From contig NZ_BLIN01000005.1 in assembly GCF_009811555.1 (NCBI RefSeq), positions 2,613,501-2,677,500 on the forward strand: 64,000 nt of DNA, given 5' to 3'. This DNA comes from Streptomyces caniferus. Its GTDB lineage: Bacteria; Actinomycetota; Actinomycetes; Streptomycetales; Streptomycetaceae. Below are positions 25,945 to 35,600 of the stretch, in pieces. The position numbers and the translations under genes were made by a program. The first letter of the stretch is position 1. Each line of letters begins with the position of its first letter. Below the pieces are notes generated by a model. It made no database searches, was not told the origin of the DNA, and saw nothing but the letters and a program-made list of their open reading frames with translations.

Positions 25945-25958
25945 TAGAACGCGTTCTA
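25945..25958. promoter_or_regulatory. KstR-type operator upstream of hsd4B-like gene
   Basis: TAGAACGCGTTCTA fits TNNAACNNGTTNNA exactly and is the core of a perfect 16-bp palindrome CTAGAACGCGTTCTAG (25944-25959), 122 bp upstream of the start at 25823. Confidence 0.8.
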
Positions 25959-26006
25959 GCCGATGGCTCTCATGTATAGCCGATCCGTCCGGCACCCGGA
26001 ACCCCT

Positions 26007-26021
26007 CTGACGCTTTGTCAG
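26007..26021. promoter_or_regulatory. second palindromic operator, CTGAC-N5-GTCAG
   Basis: CTGACGCTTTGTCAG, 48 bp from the KstR box, in the interval shared by the hsd4B-like operon and the ABC exporter. The same palindrome recurs at 35240, 38525 and, with one change, 55982. The rest of this 346-bp interval holds a similar but shorter TGACATTTGTCA (26081-26092) and no gene. Confidence 0.65.
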
Positions 26022-26175
26022 ATACGCCGGGATCCCCCTCACCCGCCCGGCGGTCACCCCTCCTTCGCCGCACCGGACCATGACATTTGTCAGGGCGGAT
26101 CACACACATTCGCCTCTGACGCTCCCCGGCAACTCTCCGTAACGTCGTAGACATCGGACGAGAGGCGGGGTGGGC

Positions 26176-27156
26176 ATGGCACGGGCGAAAAGGCCGGACA
26201 GCGCGGCGTACATCACGGGTGGGGCGCCGGCCGTGGCATTCTCCGGGGTGACCCGGAGTTACGGCGCGGTGCGGGCGGTGGACGGGCTCGACCTGGAGAT
26301 CGCGGCGGGCGGGACGGTGGCGCTGCTCGGGCGCAACGGCGCGGGGAAGTCCACCACCCTCAGCATGCTGCTGGGGCTGCTGCCGCCCGGCACGGGGTCG
26401 GTGCGGCTGTTCGGCGGCACCCCGGAGAGCGCGGTGCGCGCGGGCCGGGTGGGCGCCATGCTGCAGGACGGCAAGGCCATTCCGCGGGTCACCGTCCGCG
26501 AACTGATCACGTTCGTCGCCGCCACGTACCCCCGCCCCATGGAGGTCACCGAGGCCCTGGAGCTGGCGGGTCTGGCCGAGTTCGGCGGGCGGCGGGTGGA
26601 CCGGCTGTCCGGCGGGCAGGCCCAGCGGGTCCGCTTCGCGGTGGCGCTGGCCGGCAACCCCGAACTGCTGGTGCTCGACGAGCCGACCGCGGCGCTGGAC
26701 GTCGAGGCGCGCCGCGCCTTCTGGCGCTCGATGCGCGCCTATGCCCGCCGCGGCAACACCCTCGTGTTCTCCACCCACTATCTGGAGGAGGCGGATGAGC
26801 ACGCCGACCGGATCGTGGTGATAGACGGCGGCCGGGTGGTCGCCGACGGCAGCGGCGCGGAGCTCAAGCGGCGGGCCGGCGGCTCGCTGGTCTCCTTCGA
26901 CCTAGCGGGCGCGGCGACCGGGCCACTGTCCGGGCTGCCCGGCGTGAGCGCCGTGGAGGTGCGCGGCGACCGCGCACTGCTGCGGACGACGGACTCCGAC
27001 GCGACGGTCGTGGCACTGGCCGGGCTCGGCCTCGTCCGCGGACTGCAGGTCTCCCCCGCCGGCCTGGAGGACGCCTTCCTCACCCTCACCTCCGGCAACG
27101 CCACCCCCCACGCCCCGGCGCCCGCCGCCACCCGGTCCACGAAGGAGCTCGCGTGA
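26176..27156 (+). CDS. ABC transporter ATP-binding protein
   Basis: 326 residues. Walker A GRNGAGKSTT, Q-loop MLQDGKAIP, signature LSGGQAQR, Walker B LLVLDEPT and switch His in FSTHYLEEADEHAD are all present. It is an ABC-2 type exporter ATPase (DrrA/NatA class). It overlaps the permease gene by 4 bp (GTGA), followed by a kinase-regulator pair, the usual arrangement for an inducible drug or lipid exporter. ATG 26176 is chosen; GTG 26170 is also possible. Confidence 0.9.
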   Translation: MARAKRPDSAAYITGGAPAVAFSGVTRSYGAVRAVDGLDLEIAAGGTVALLGRNGAGKSTTLSMLLGLLPPGTGSVRLFGGTPESAVRAGRVGAMLQDGKAIPRVTVRELITFVAATYPRPMEVTEALELAGLAEFGGRRVDRLSGGQAQRVRFAVALAGNPELLVLDEPTAALDVEARRAFWRSMRAYARRGNTLVFSTHYLEEADEHADRIVVIDGGRVVADGSGAELKRRAGGSLVSFDLAGAATGPLSGLPGVSAVEVRGDRALLRTTDSDATVVALAGLGLVRGLQVSPAGLEDAFLTLTSGNATPHAPAPAATRSTKELA

Positions 27157-27884
27157 TGCTCGACTACATCCGCCTCGAGGTGCGCCGCACCCTGCGCGAC
27201 AGAGGCTTTGTGATCTTCGGTATCGGGATGCCGGTGCTGATGTACCTGCTGATGACCAACATCGGCGCGGGCCCCGGCGGCGCCGGCATGGAGTGGAAGA
27301 CCGCGTCGATGGTCGGCATGGCCGCGTACGGCGCGCTGGGCGCGGCGATCGGCACGGGCACGGGCGTCGCCGAGGACAAACAGCTGGGCTGGCTGCGGCA
27401 ACTGCGCATCACCCCGCTGGGCCCGGTCCGGGTGGTCGTGGGCCGGGGCATCACCTCTTCGGTGACCGTGCTGCCGGCGCTCGCCTCCGTGCTGCTGGTG
27501 GGCGCGCTGGTCAACGGCGTCCGGATGCCGGCCTGGCAGTGGGCCGCGCTGGCCGCACTGCTGTGGCTCGGCACCGCCCCCTTCACCCTGCTCGGCCTCG
27601 GCAACGGCTACCGCCTCTCCGCGCAGTCCACCGGCGTGGTCAACACGGGCTGTCTGCTGCTGCTGTCGATCATCGGTGGTCTGTGGTTCCCGGCCGAGCT
27701 GTTCCCCGGCTGGCTGCACTCGCTGTCGTCGTGGACCCCCGGCAACCGCTTCGCCGAGCTCGGCCGGAGCGTCACCCAGGGCGGCGCACCGGGCCTGGGC
27801 ACAGTGGCGGTACTGGCCGCCTGGCTGGCACTCTTCGGCGGTTACGCGGTGTACGCGTACCGTCGGGCCGCACGAACGGTGTGA
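27153..27884 (+). CDS. ABC-2 type transporter permease
   Basis: 243 residues with six hydrophobic segments (first at VIFGIGMPVLMYLLM, last at VAVLAAWLALFGGYAVYAYRR). The order of segments and the LLSIIGGLWFPAELFPGWL loop before the fifth helix fit ABC-2 permeases. It forms the membrane partner of the ATPase just upstream; the substrate is unknown. Confidence 0.88.
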   Translation: MMLDYIRLEVRRTLRDRGFVIFGIGMPVLMYLLMTNIGAGPGGAGMEWKTASMVGMAAYGALGAAIGTGTGVAEDKQLGWLRQLRITPLGPVRVVVGRGITSSVTVLPALASVLLVGALVNGVRMPAWQWAALAALLWLGTAPFTLLGLGNGYRLSAQSTGVVNTGCLLLLSIIGGLWFPAELFPGWLHSLSSWTPGNRFAELGRSVTQGGAPGLGTVAVLAAWLALFGGYAVYAYRRAARTV

Positions 27885-27890
27885 TCGACG

Positions 27891-29330
27891 ATGGAGCGGA
27901 CCGGGGACACGACAGTGCAGCAGACGAAGCAGCGGGCCGCCGGGGACGAGGATCCCGGCGGCGCCGAGGGCGCGCACGACAGCACGTGCCGGCCGAAGCG
28001 GCCGGGCCGGAAGTCGGACCGGGGCCCGGGAAAGTACGCCTTCCTGCCCTGGCTGCTGATGGGCCTGGGCGCCTTCTCCAACATCATCCAGGGCAGGACG
28101 GGCAACCCCTGGCTGGCCGGACTCGGGCTGCTCGCCTTCAACTCCCTCTACATCACCGTCATCTGGTCGTCCTTCAACCCGCGACTGCGGGACTCCCGTC
28201 ATCCGCTGTACGCGCTGGGCCTGCTGACCGCCGTCACCTTCGCCATCGCCCTCGGGTTCGGCGGCAACTGGTTCCTGTTCTTCCCGCTGCTGTCCCTGGC
28301 CTCCGGCACGGTCCGCGCCCTGCGCGGCAAGAAACTCGCCCTCTGGCTGATCACGCTCAGCGGCACGGCCGGGTATCTGGCCGGCGGGCACGCCGACCGC
28401 CCGTGGGGCTCGTTCGGCATCGGGTACGGCACGTTCCTGTCCGGCATGGTGACGGCCACGGTCCTCAGCCTGTTCGACACCATCCAGGAGCTGAACACCA
28501 CCCGCCAGGAGCTGGCCCGCAGCGCCGTCGAGAAGGAGCGGCTGCGCTTCTCCCGCGATCTGCACGACCTGCTGGGGCACACCCTGTCCGTGGTGGTGGT
28601 CAAGGCCGAGGCGGTCCGCCGCCTGGCCCCGCGCGATCTGGACGCGGCGCTCGCCCAGGCCGCCGACATCGAGGCGGTCGGCCGGCAGGCGCTGACCGAG
28701 ATCCGCGAGGCCGTCACCGGCTACCGCGAGGGCAGTCTGACCACCGAGCTGGACCGGGCCCGTTCGGCGCTGGAGGCGGCCGGGATCGAGCCCGTCGTAC
28801 GGCAGGCGGGACCGCCGCTGCCCCCACAGGCCGGCGCGCTGCTGGGCTGGGTGGTCCGCGAGGGCGTCACCAACGCCGTCCGGCACAGCGGTGCCACCCG
28901 CTGCGAGATCGACGTCCACACCGACGAGGAACGGGTACGGCTGACGATCACGGACGACGGCCGCGGTCCCGTAAGCTCCGAAGCTGCCGCGGCACCCGGC
29001 CTGCCCTGGCTGCGCGACCGCGTCCCCGGACGCGACGCCGAAGCGGGCGGCGGGGCGCGGGACGAGCGGAACGGTACGAACGGCGTGAACGGCACGGACG
29101 ACTCGTCCCGCCCGGACACTGCGCAGGGTTCCGGCCGGCCGGACCCCCCGGCGCCGGCCCACGGTTCGGGGCCCGTGGGCGGCACGGGCCTGAAGGGGCT
29201 GGCCGAGCGCCTGGCCGCGGCGGGCGGCACCCTGCGCAGCGGCCCGGACGGCCGGCGCGGCTTCCGTGTCACGGCCGAACTGCCGGTCGGCACGGGTGAT
29301 ATGGCGGACGTGGAGGAGTTGACCAGGTGA
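27891..29330 (+). CDS. sensor histidine kinase (NarL/DesK type)
   Basis: 479 residues. The first about 45 residues are charged and disordered, then five to six membrane helices (about 48-185). The HisKA_3 dimerisation helix has the phospho-acceptor His in DLHDLLGHTLS, and the ATPase has EGVTNAVRHSGA (N box) and TDDGRG. An insert rich in Gly/Asn/Asp (GTNGVNGTDDSS) interrupts the region before GGTGLKGLAERLAAAGG. Its stop overlaps the regulator start by 4 bp. It likely senses a membrane-related signal and induces the upstream exporter. Confidence 0.9.
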   Translation: MERTGDTTVQQTKQRAAGDEDPGGAEGAHDSTCRPKRPGRKSDRGPGKYAFLPWLLMGLGAFSNIIQGRTGNPWLAGLGLLAFNSLYITVIWSSFNPRLRDSRHPLYALGLLTAVTFAIALGFGGNWFLFFPLLSLASGTVRALRGKKLALWLITLSGTAGYLAGGHADRPWGSFGIGYGTFLSGMVTATVLSLFDTIQELNTTRQELARSAVEKERLRFSRDLHDLLGHTLSVVVVKAEAVRRLAPRDLDAALAQAADIEAVGRQALTEIREAVTGYREGSLTTELDRARSALEAAGIEPVVRQAGPPLPPQAGALLGWVVREGVTNAVRHSGATRCEIDVHTDEERVRLTITDDGRGPVSSEAAAAPGLPWLRDRVPGRDAEAGGGARDERNGTNGVNGTDDSSRPDTAQGSGRPDPPAPAHGSGPVGGTGLKGLAERLAAAGGTLRSGPDGRRGFRVTAELPVGTGDMADVEELTR

Positions 29331-29932
29331 TCAAGGTCCTGCTGGCGGAGGACCAGCGAATGATGCGGGGCGCGCTGGCGCTGCTGCTCGACTTGGAGGA
29401 GGACATGCAGGTGGTGGCCCAGGTCGCGGCGGGCGATCAGATCGTCGCCGCCGCCCTGGACGCCCGCCCCGATATCGCGCTCCTGGACATCGAACTGCCC
29501 GGCCGCAGCGGCCTGGACGCCGCGGCCGATCTGCGCGCGCAGCTGCCGTCCTGCAAGGTGCTGATCGTGACGACCTTCGGCCGCCCCGGCTATCTGCGCC
29601 GCGCGATGGAGGCCGGGGCGTCCGGCTTCCTGGTGAAGGACGGCCCGGTGGAGGACCTGGCGGCGGCGATCCGCCGGGTGCTCGCCGGCGAGCGGGTGAT
29701 CGACCCCGGTCTCGCGGCGGCGGCACTGAGCGCCGGCCCCAATCCCCTGACCCAGCGCGAACGCGATGTCCTGACCACCGCCGTGGACGGCGCCACCGTC
29801 GCCGATATCGCCGGCAGACTCCACCTCTCCCAGGCCACCGTCCGCAACTACCTCTCGGCGGCCATCGGCAAGACCGGTACCCGCAACCGTATGGAGGCGG
29901 TGCGGGCGGCGCGGCAGAACGGCTGGCTGTAG
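29327..29932 (+). CDS. LuxR/NarL-family response regulator
   Basis: 201 residues. The receiver domain has acidic residues AEDQ, phospho-acceptor Asp in ALLDIELPG and Lys in VKDGPVED. The C-terminal LuxR helix-turn-helix is LTQRERDVLTTAVDGATVADIAGRLHLSQATVRNYLS. It resembles DesR. GTG start overlaps the kinase stop. Confidence 0.92.
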   Translation: MIKVLLAEDQRMMRGALALLLDLEEDMQVVAQVAAGDQIVAAALDARPDIALLDIELPGRSGLDAAADLRAQLPSCKVLIVTTFGRPGYLRRAMEAGASGFLVKDGPVEDLAAAIRRVLAGERVIDPGLAAAALSAGPNPLTQRERDVLTTAVDGATVADIAGRLHLSQATVRNYLSAAIGKTGTRNRMEAVRAARQNGWL

Positions 29933-29980
29933 CGACCGGCCGGCCGTAGAGGGAGAGCCGGGCCGGGCCCCGCCGCCGGT

Positions 29981-31426
29981 TCAGCCGTGGGCGGCGTCCG
30001 CCGGTCGCCGGGGCAGCGCGAGGACCATCAGCACGATGCTGCCCAGCAGGATCGCGGCGCCGACGTGGAAGGCCAGGCCGTACCCGTCCGCCAGGGCCTT
30101 CGGGCCGTGCCCCGCCGCGCTGCGGGTCGCGGCGACGGTCGACAGGACCGACAGGCCCAGGGCGCCGCCCATCTGGCGGGACGTGTTGATCAGGCCGGAG
30201 ACCAGCCCCTGGTCGGCGGGGTCGGCACCGGAGGTGGCGATCGCCGCGATCGGTGTCGCGGTCAGGCCCGCACCCAGCGCCATCAGGATGCCGGGGCCGA
30301 GGATCGTGCCGAGGTAGGTGCCGTCGACGTCCATCGTCCCCTGCCACGCCATCCCGGCCGCGGAGATCACCGCACCGGAGATGGCCAGGGTCTTGGCGCC
30401 CAGCCGGTTCATCAGCCGTGGCCCGAGCGTGGAGCCGAGCACGATGGAGAGCGAGTGCGGGATGAAGGAGAGCCCGGCCTCCAGGGGCCGGTAGCCCAGC
30501 ACGTTCTGCGCGTACAGCGACAGGAAGTACCACATGGAGAACATCGCGGCGCCGGCCAGCACCATCGCCCCGTTCGCCGAGGAGACCGAGCGCACCCGGA
30601 AGAGCCCCAGCGGCATCAGCGGAGCCTTGGCACGCGCCTCGACGGCCAGGAACGCCGCGATCACGACCAGCCCGGCGGCCAGCGGCAGCAGCGCGGAGGC
30701 CGACGCCCAGCCGTCCGTCTCGGTCTGCACGATCCCGTACGCCACCAGCGCGAGCCCGGCGGTCACCAGCATCGCGCCGGGCACATCCAGCCGCCGCCCG
30801 GCGCCCTGCCTGCTCTCGGTGAGCCAGAGCACCGCACCGGCCAGTACCAGTGCCCCGACCGGGACGTTGATCATCAACACCCAGCGCCATGACAGATATT
30901 CGGTCAGCACCCCGCCGACCAGACCGCCCACCGCACCACCGCCGGCACCGACCGCCGTCCAGGTGGCGATGGCCCGGTTACGGGCCGGACCGGACGGAAA
31001 CGACGTGGTCAGGATCGTGAGGGTGGCCGGCGAGAGCACGGCTGCGCCGACGCCCTGAACCGTCCGGGCCGCGATCAACTGCCAGGGGTGCTGGGCCAGT
31101 CCGCCGCCCAGGCTCGCGACGGTGAACAGCGCCAGCCCCAGGACGAAGATCCGCTTACGGCCGAAGATGTCGGCGGCCCGGCCGCCGAGCAGCATGAAGC
31201 CGGCGAAGGTGATCACGTAGGCGTTGACGATCCACTGCAGGCCCAGTTCGCTCAGGCCCAGGCCGGTCCGCATGGCGGGCAGGGCCACATTCACGACGGA
31301 GACGTCCAGGACGACCAGGAACTGCCCCGCGCACACCAGCAGCATCACCAGCCAGGCCGGTGCGGCCGTCCGGCGCGTGGTTTCGGGCAGGGTGGCGGGG
31401 GCGGCTATCGGGGGCATGCCGCCCAT
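29981..31426 (-). CDS. MFS drug-resistance transporter (DHA2, 14-TM)
   Basis: 481 residues, about 14 membrane helices. Motifs: LDVSVVNVALPAM (helix 1), GGRAADIFGRKR (motif A), and RTVQGVGAAVLSPATLTIL (motif C-like, family-specific). It belongs to the EmrB/QacA group of proton antiporters exporting hydrophobic compounds. It stands alone on the minus strand between the response regulator and the Ltp thiolase. ATG 31426 or 31417 are both possible; an upstream start at 31477 would add a charged, unlikely leader. Confidence 0.88.
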   Translation of the reverse strand: MGGMPPIAAPATLPETTRRTAAPAWLVMLLVCAGQFLVVLDVSVVNVALPAMRTGLGLSELGLQWIVNAYVITFAGFMLLGGRAADIFGRKRIFVLGLALFTVASLGGGLAQHPWQLIAARTVQGVGAAVLSPATLTILTTSFPSGPARNRAIATWTAVGAGGGAVGGLVGGVLTEYLSWRWVLMINVPVGALVLAGAVLWLTESRQGAGRRLDVPGAMLVTAGLALVAYGIVQTETDGWASASALLPLAAGLVVIAAFLAVEARAKAPLMPLGLFRVRSVSSANGAMVLAGAAMFSMWYFLSLYAQNVLGYRPLEAGLSFIPHSLSIVLGSTLGPRLMNRLGAKTLAISGAVISAAGMAWQGTMDVDGTYLGTILGPGILMALGAGLTATPIAAIATSGADPADQGLVSGLINTSRQMGGALGLSVLSTVAATRSAAGHGPKALADGYGLAFHVGAAILLGSIVLMVLALPRRPADAAHG

Positions 31427-31776
31427 GCTCGCATTCGCCACTCGAATCCCCCATCGGTATATCGGTGCACAGGCCACCTGAACCGGAGACCTAGGCCGTC
31501 GGACGGAGGGCGGGGCGGCGCAGGGGCGGGTGGCGGGGCGGGGCCTCAGGGGCCGTAGGGGTCCAGGGGCCCGAGGGCCCCAGGGGTCCCAGGTGGTGTA
31601 GGCAGTGGCCGCCGTAAGGGCGGGCCCCTAGGGGACGGGAGGGCCCCCAGCGGGCCAACTACCCATAAAAACGGCTCGATTACCGCACCGACGCAGACCA
31701 CCCGGACCGCCCGGATCCCGCCGACCGCCTCCGCAACGGTCCGCCCCCCACCGGAGCCTCCCTCCCGCCCCCGCGC
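31427..31776. other. non-coding, G-rich interval
   Basis: About 350 bp with runs of AGGGGYCC (31545-31600) that form an imperfect palindrome GGGTCCAGGGGCCCGAGGGC...; these could end transcription of the Ltp thiolase gene. An AT-richer patch (31438-31470, ATCGGTATATCGGTGC) is a possible promoter for the MFS gene. No gene is visible. Confidence 0.45.
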
Positions 31777-32994
31777 TCACCTGCGCAGCAGCGTCACCAC
31801 CGCGGCCCCGCCCAGCCCGATGTTGTGTGCCAGGCCCACCCTGGCGCCGGGGACCTGCCGCTCGCCCGCCGTGCCGCGGAGCTGCCAGACCAGCTCGGCG
31901 GTCTGCGCCAGCCCCGTCGCGCCCAGCGGATGCCCCTTGGAGATCAGACCGCCGGACGGGTTGACCACCCAGCGGCCGCCGTAGGTCGTGGCACCGTCGG
32001 CGACCAGCTTCCCCGACTCCCCGTCCGCGCACATGCCCAGCGCCTCGTACGTCAGCAGCTCATTGATCGAGAAGCAGTCGTGCAGCTCGATGACGTCGAC
32101 GTCCTCGATGCCGAGGCCGCCGGCCGCGAAGGCCTGCCGGGCCGCGGCCCGCGTCATGGGTTTGCCTACGGCATCGATGCAGGAACCGGAGGCGAAACTC
32201 TCCTCGGTGTCCGTCGTCATGGCCTGTGCGGCGATCTCCACCGCCCGGTCGGCCAGGCCGTGTTCGCGGACGAACCGCTCGGAGGCGACCACGGCCGCGG
32301 CCGCGCCGTCGGAGGTCGGCGAGCACTGCAGCCTGGTCAGCGGGCGGTGGATGGTCTTGGCGGCGAGGACCTCCTCGACCGTGTAGACGTCCTGGAACTG
32401 GGCGTGGGGGTTGTGGGCGGAGTGCCGGTGGTTCTTGGCGCCGACCGCGGCCAGCTGTGCGGCGGTGGTGCCGTGGCGCTCCATGTGCTCGCGGGCCGCG
32501 TTGCCGAAGATCTGGGCGGTGGGCGGGGTCATCTCGAAACCGTGGGCGGCGGCCATCACCCCGTAGTGGCGGGCCACCGGGGAGGTCCCGCCCCCGACAT
32601 CAGTGGCTCCGCCACGGGCACCGCTGTCCGCACCGCCGCCCAGCGCGCCCCGCTTCATCTTCTCGAAGCCGAGCGCCATGACACAGTCGTTGATCCCGGC
32701 CTCGACGAACTGGCGCGCCATCATCAGCGCGGTCGAGGCGGTCGCGCAGTTGTTGTTGACGTTGTAGACCGGGATGCCGGTCAGGCCCAGTTCGTAGGCG
32801 GCGCGCTGGCCGGCCGTCGAGGCCTGGTAGCAGAAGCCGACCGGCAGCTGCTCGACCGCCTCGTAGCCGATCCCGGCGTCGGCGAGCGCCTTGGTGCCCG
32901 CCTCCTTCGCCATGTCCCAGTACTGCCACGCGCGGGTCTCGGGCTTCTCGAACTTCGTCATCCCGACGCCTACGACGTACGCCTTGCCAGCCAT
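31777..32994 (-). CDS. Ltp-type (sterol carrier) thiolase-like protein
   Basis: 405 residues. N-terminal YVVGVGMTKFEKPE, nucleophile region VNNNCATASTAL, ELHDCFSINE and C-terminal SKGHPLGATGLAQ place it in the SCP-x/lipid-transfer thiolase family (close to mycobacterial Ltp1/Rv2790c). Such proteins act in thiolytic or retro-aldol steps of sterol side-chain breakdown. An insert of about 20 residues rich in Gly/Ala (GGGADSGARGGATD) follows EKMKRGAL. It lies 34 bp downstream of the FadE34-like gene, with which it forms an operon. Confidence 0.85.
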   Translation of the reverse strand: MAGKAYVVGVGMTKFEKPETRAWQYWDMAKEAGTKALADAGIGYEAVEQLPVGFCYQASTAGQRAAYELGLTGIPVYNVNNNCATASTALMMARQFVEAGINDCVMALGFEKMKRGALGGGADSGARGGATDVGGGTSPVARHYGVMAAAHGFEMTPPTAQIFGNAAREHMERHGTTAAQLAAVGAKNHRHSAHNPHAQFQDVYTVEEVLAAKTIHRPLTRLQCSPTSDGAAAAVVASERFVREHGLADRAVEIAAQAMTTDTEESFASGSCIDAVGKPMTRAAARQAFAAGGLGIEDVDVIELHDCFSINELLTYEALGMCADGESGKLVADGATTYGGRWVVNPSGGLISKGHPLGATGLAQTAELVWQLRGTAGERQVPGARVGLAHNIGLGGAAVVTLLRR

Positions 32995-33028
32995 GCGTGT
33001 CCTCCTGGAAGTGGCCGGATGCGGGGAG

Positions 33029-35212
33029 TCAGATCAGGGGGCGGGGCTCCGGGTCCCGGGGCAGGCCGAGCAGCCGCTCCGCGACGACGTTCAACTGCAC
33101 CTGGGTGGTGCCGCCGGCGATGGTCAGGCAGCGCGACATCAAGAAGCCGTGCAGCGCCCGTTCGCCGGCTCCTTCGCGCACCGCGCCGTCCGGTCCGAGC
33201 AGCTCCAGCGCCAGCTCGGCGACCTTCTGCTGGTGCGGGGTCTGCACCAGCTTGCGGATGCTGGCACCGGCCCCCGGCTCCAGACCCGATACCTGCTGGA
33301 GCGTGGTGCGCAGGCCGATGCAGCCCAGGGCGTGTGCCTCGGCGGCCAGCGCGCCCACCTTCGCACGCACCGCGTCGTCCAGCGCGGCGGCGCGGTCGAG
33401 CAGCGCCTCCAGACCGGTGTCGAAGGTCAACTGGTCGGCCATGTGGACACGTTCGTTGTCCAGGGTGGTGCGGGCCACCTTCCAGCCGTCGTCGACCGCA
33501 CCGACCACCGCGTCGGCCGGCAGCAGCACCTCGTCGAAGTAGACCTCGTTGAAGAGGGCGTCGCCGGTGATCTCCTTCAGCGGGCGGACCCCGATGCCGG
33601 CGGCTTTCATATCGACGACGAAGAAGGTCAGGCCCTTGTGCTTGGGCGCGTCCGGGTCGGTGCGGGCGAGCAGGATGCCGTGGCTCGCCCACTGCGCCGC
33701 CGAGGTCCACACCTTCTGCCCGTTGATCCGCCAGCCGCCGTCCACCCGCTCGGCGCGGGTCCGCAGGGAGGCCAGGTCCGAACCGGCCTCGGGCTCGGAG
33801 AACAGCTGACACCACAGCAGGTCGCCGCGCAGCGACGGCAGCAGGTACCGCTCCTGCTGCTCCCGGGTGCCGTGGGCGATCAGTGAGGGGACCACCCAGG
33901 TGGCGATGCCCAGATCGCTGATGCCGACCCCGGCGTCGGCCAGCTCCTGCTGGATCGCGAGCTGCTGTACGGGGCCGGCGCCCAGCCCGTAGGGCTCGGG
34001 GAGGTGCGGGGCGGCATATCCGGTGGGGGCGAGGGCGCGTCGTACGGCAGCGGGGTCGAGGCCGCGTACGCCGTCGACGACCGTACGGGCCGCGGCGCGG
34101 AACCCCGCGGCCTCGGCGGGGAGTTCCAGCTGCAGTGCGCGCCGGGCACCGTCCGCGGCGTGGCGGGCGGCGCGCAGCCGGTGGGTGTCCCCGCCGCCGA
34201 GCAGCTGGCGGGCGACGGTCGAGCGCCGCAGATGGAGGTGGGCGTCGTGCTCCCAGGTGAAGCCGGTGCCGCCGAGGATCTGGATGCAGTCCTTGGCGCA
34301 GCCGAAGGCGGCGTCCAGGGCGGTCGCGGTGGCCAGCGCCGCGACCAGCGCGCGGACCCCGGGCGGCTCGTGCAGCGCGCGGGCGGCGTCCCAGACCAGG
34401 GCGCGGGCCTGCTCGCAGCGGACGAGCATGTCGGCGCAGAGGTGTTTGACGGCCTGGAACTGACCGATCGGACGGCCGAACTGCTCGCGCACCTTGGCGT
34501 GTTCGGCGGCGGTGTGCAGCGCCCACGCGGCCGTCCCGCAGCTCTCGGCGGCGAACAGCACCCCGGCGGTGTCGCGGACGAGGTCACCGTCGACGGCCAG
34601 CACCCGGTCCCCGGGCACCGGCACCCCGTCCGCGCGCACCTCCGCGGTCGGCCGGGTCGGATCGGCGCTCTCCTGGACGCGTACGGACAGCGTCCCGGCG
34701 TCGACGGCGAGCCAGACGGTGTCCGTGGAGGTCCGTGCGGCCAGCACGATCAGGTCCGCATCGGCGCCGGCCAGGACCGGGGGTGCGGTGCCGTCCAGGA
34801 CGTAACCGTCGGCGTCCGCCGTGGCGGTGAGGGAGCCGGGGCCGAGGGCGACGGCGGCGAGGCGCTCGCCGGCGGCCAGGGTCCGTACGAGGGGCCGGTG
34901 GGCGCCGCCGCGGTGCAGCAGCTCGGCGGCGAGGGTGGTGGGCAGGTACGGGCCGGGGAACGCGGCGCGGCCCAGTTCCTCCAGCGCCACGGCGAGGTCG
35001 AGGAGTTCGCCGCCTCCGCCGCCGTCGGCCTCGGGGAGGTGGAGCCCGAGCAGGCCCTGCGCGGCGAGCTGGTCCCAGTACGGGGGCCGCCCCTGCCGAC
35101 CGTGCGCGGCGTCGAGCAGCTTGCGCACCTCTTCGGGCGGTACGGCGCGGGCGGCCCAGCCCCTCGCCGCCTCCGCCAGGTCACGGTGCTCTGGTGTGAT
35201 TCCGATGCCCAT
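33029..35212 (-). CDS. FadE34-like fused acyl-CoA dehydrogenase
   Basis: 727 residues: two complete acyl-CoA dehydrogenase domains in one chain (about 1-360 and 385-727). The first includes REQFGRPIGQFQAVKHL and ILGGTGFTWEHDAHLHLRR; the second LFSEPEAGSDLASLRT, NGQKVWTSAAQW and the C-terminal AGGTTQVQLNVVAERLLGLP. Fused length and order match mycobacterial FadE34 (Rv3573c, about 711 residues), which oxidises the shortened steroid side chain. A KstR box and a second palindrome lie directly upstream of ATG 35212. Confidence 0.87.
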   Translation of the reverse strand: MGIGITPEHRDLAEAARGWAARAVPPEEVRKLLDAAHGRQGRPPYWDQLAAQGLLGLHLPEADGGGGGELLDLAVALEELGRAAFPGPYLPTTLAAELLHRGGAHRPLVRTLAAGERLAAVALGPGSLTATADADGYVLDGTAPPVLAGADADLIVLAARTSTDTVWLAVDAGTLSVRVQESADPTRPTAEVRADGVPVPGDRVLAVDGDLVRDTAGVLFAAESCGTAAWALHTAAEHAKVREQFGRPIGQFQAVKHLCADMLVRCEQARALVWDAARALHEPPGVRALVAALATATALDAAFGCAKDCIQILGGTGFTWEHDAHLHLRRSTVARQLLGGGDTHRLRAARHAADGARRALQLELPAEAAGFRAAARTVVDGVRGLDPAAVRRALAPTGYAAPHLPEPYGLGAGPVQQLAIQQELADAGVGISDLGIATWVVPSLIAHGTREQQERYLLPSLRGDLLWCQLFSEPEAGSDLASLRTRAERVDGGWRINGQKVWTSAAQWASHGILLARTDPDAPKHKGLTFFVVDMKAAGIGVRPLKEITGDALFNEVYFDEVLLPADAVVGAVDDGWKVARTTLDNERVHMADQLTFDTGLEALLDRAAALDDAVRAKVGALAAEAHALGCIGLRTTLQQVSGLEPGAGASIRKLVQTPHQQKVAELALELLGPDGAVREGAGERALHGFLMSRCLTIAGGTTQVQLNVVAERLLGLPRDPEPRPLI

Positions 35213-35223
35213 GCGAGGCAGGC

Positions 35224-35237
35224 TAGAACACGTTTCA
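35224..35237. promoter_or_regulatory. KstR-type operator upstream of fadE34-like gene
   Basis: TAGAACACGTTTCA matches TNNAACNNGTTNNA and sits 12 bp from the start codon at 35212, where a bound repressor would block transcription. Confidence 0.75.
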
Positions 35238-35239
35238 TT

Positions 35240-35254
35240 CTGACGGAAGGTCAG
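35240..35254. promoter_or_regulatory. second palindromic operator, CTGAC-N5-GTCAG
   Basis: CTGACGGAAGGTCAG, only 2 bp from the KstR box. Both arms are exact. The remaining interval to 35721 is non-coding and contains degenerate GGGAACCGGACGGGAAC-like repeats at 35505-35590. Confidence 0.68.
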
Positions 35255-35499
35255 GAACGGGGTGGAGCGGCGGGCGGAACAGGGGACGCCAACCCTGCCG
35301 CGCGCCCTCCCCGGACCTCCGAGGCCTCTCCGGGGTCCGTCCGGGATTCCTCAGGGGACCACGGTGATACGCACAGGAAACGGTCCGATGAATTCCGGTA
35401 CGAGTCGGCGTACGGCGCCCCGCGTCGCCATTCCGTCCCCACCCGCCACCCCGTACACGGAATTCACCGCTTTCGGGCATCAGGGAAACGACCGACGAT

Positions 35500-35600
35500 A
35501 AAACGCCGGGAACGGACGGGAAACCGGCGGGAACCGGACGGGAACTCGGCGGCAACCAGACAGGAACTCGCCGGTAACCGACACCGGCAGCCGGGATCTC
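35500..35600. repeat. degenerate GGAACY/CGGCGG repeat cluster
   Basis: About six imperfect units of 14-16 bp of the pattern CGG(C/A)CGGGAAC (GGGAACGGACGGGAAACCGGCGGGAA and similar). Function unknown; it resembles the GGGAACCGGAAGAGAC array at 9708. Confidence 0.5.

Noticed and set aside
26081..26092. TGACATTTGTCA as a fifth copy of the second operator
   Set aside because: Arms are similar, but the spacing is shorter and the outer C/G are missing on one side, so it was not counted.
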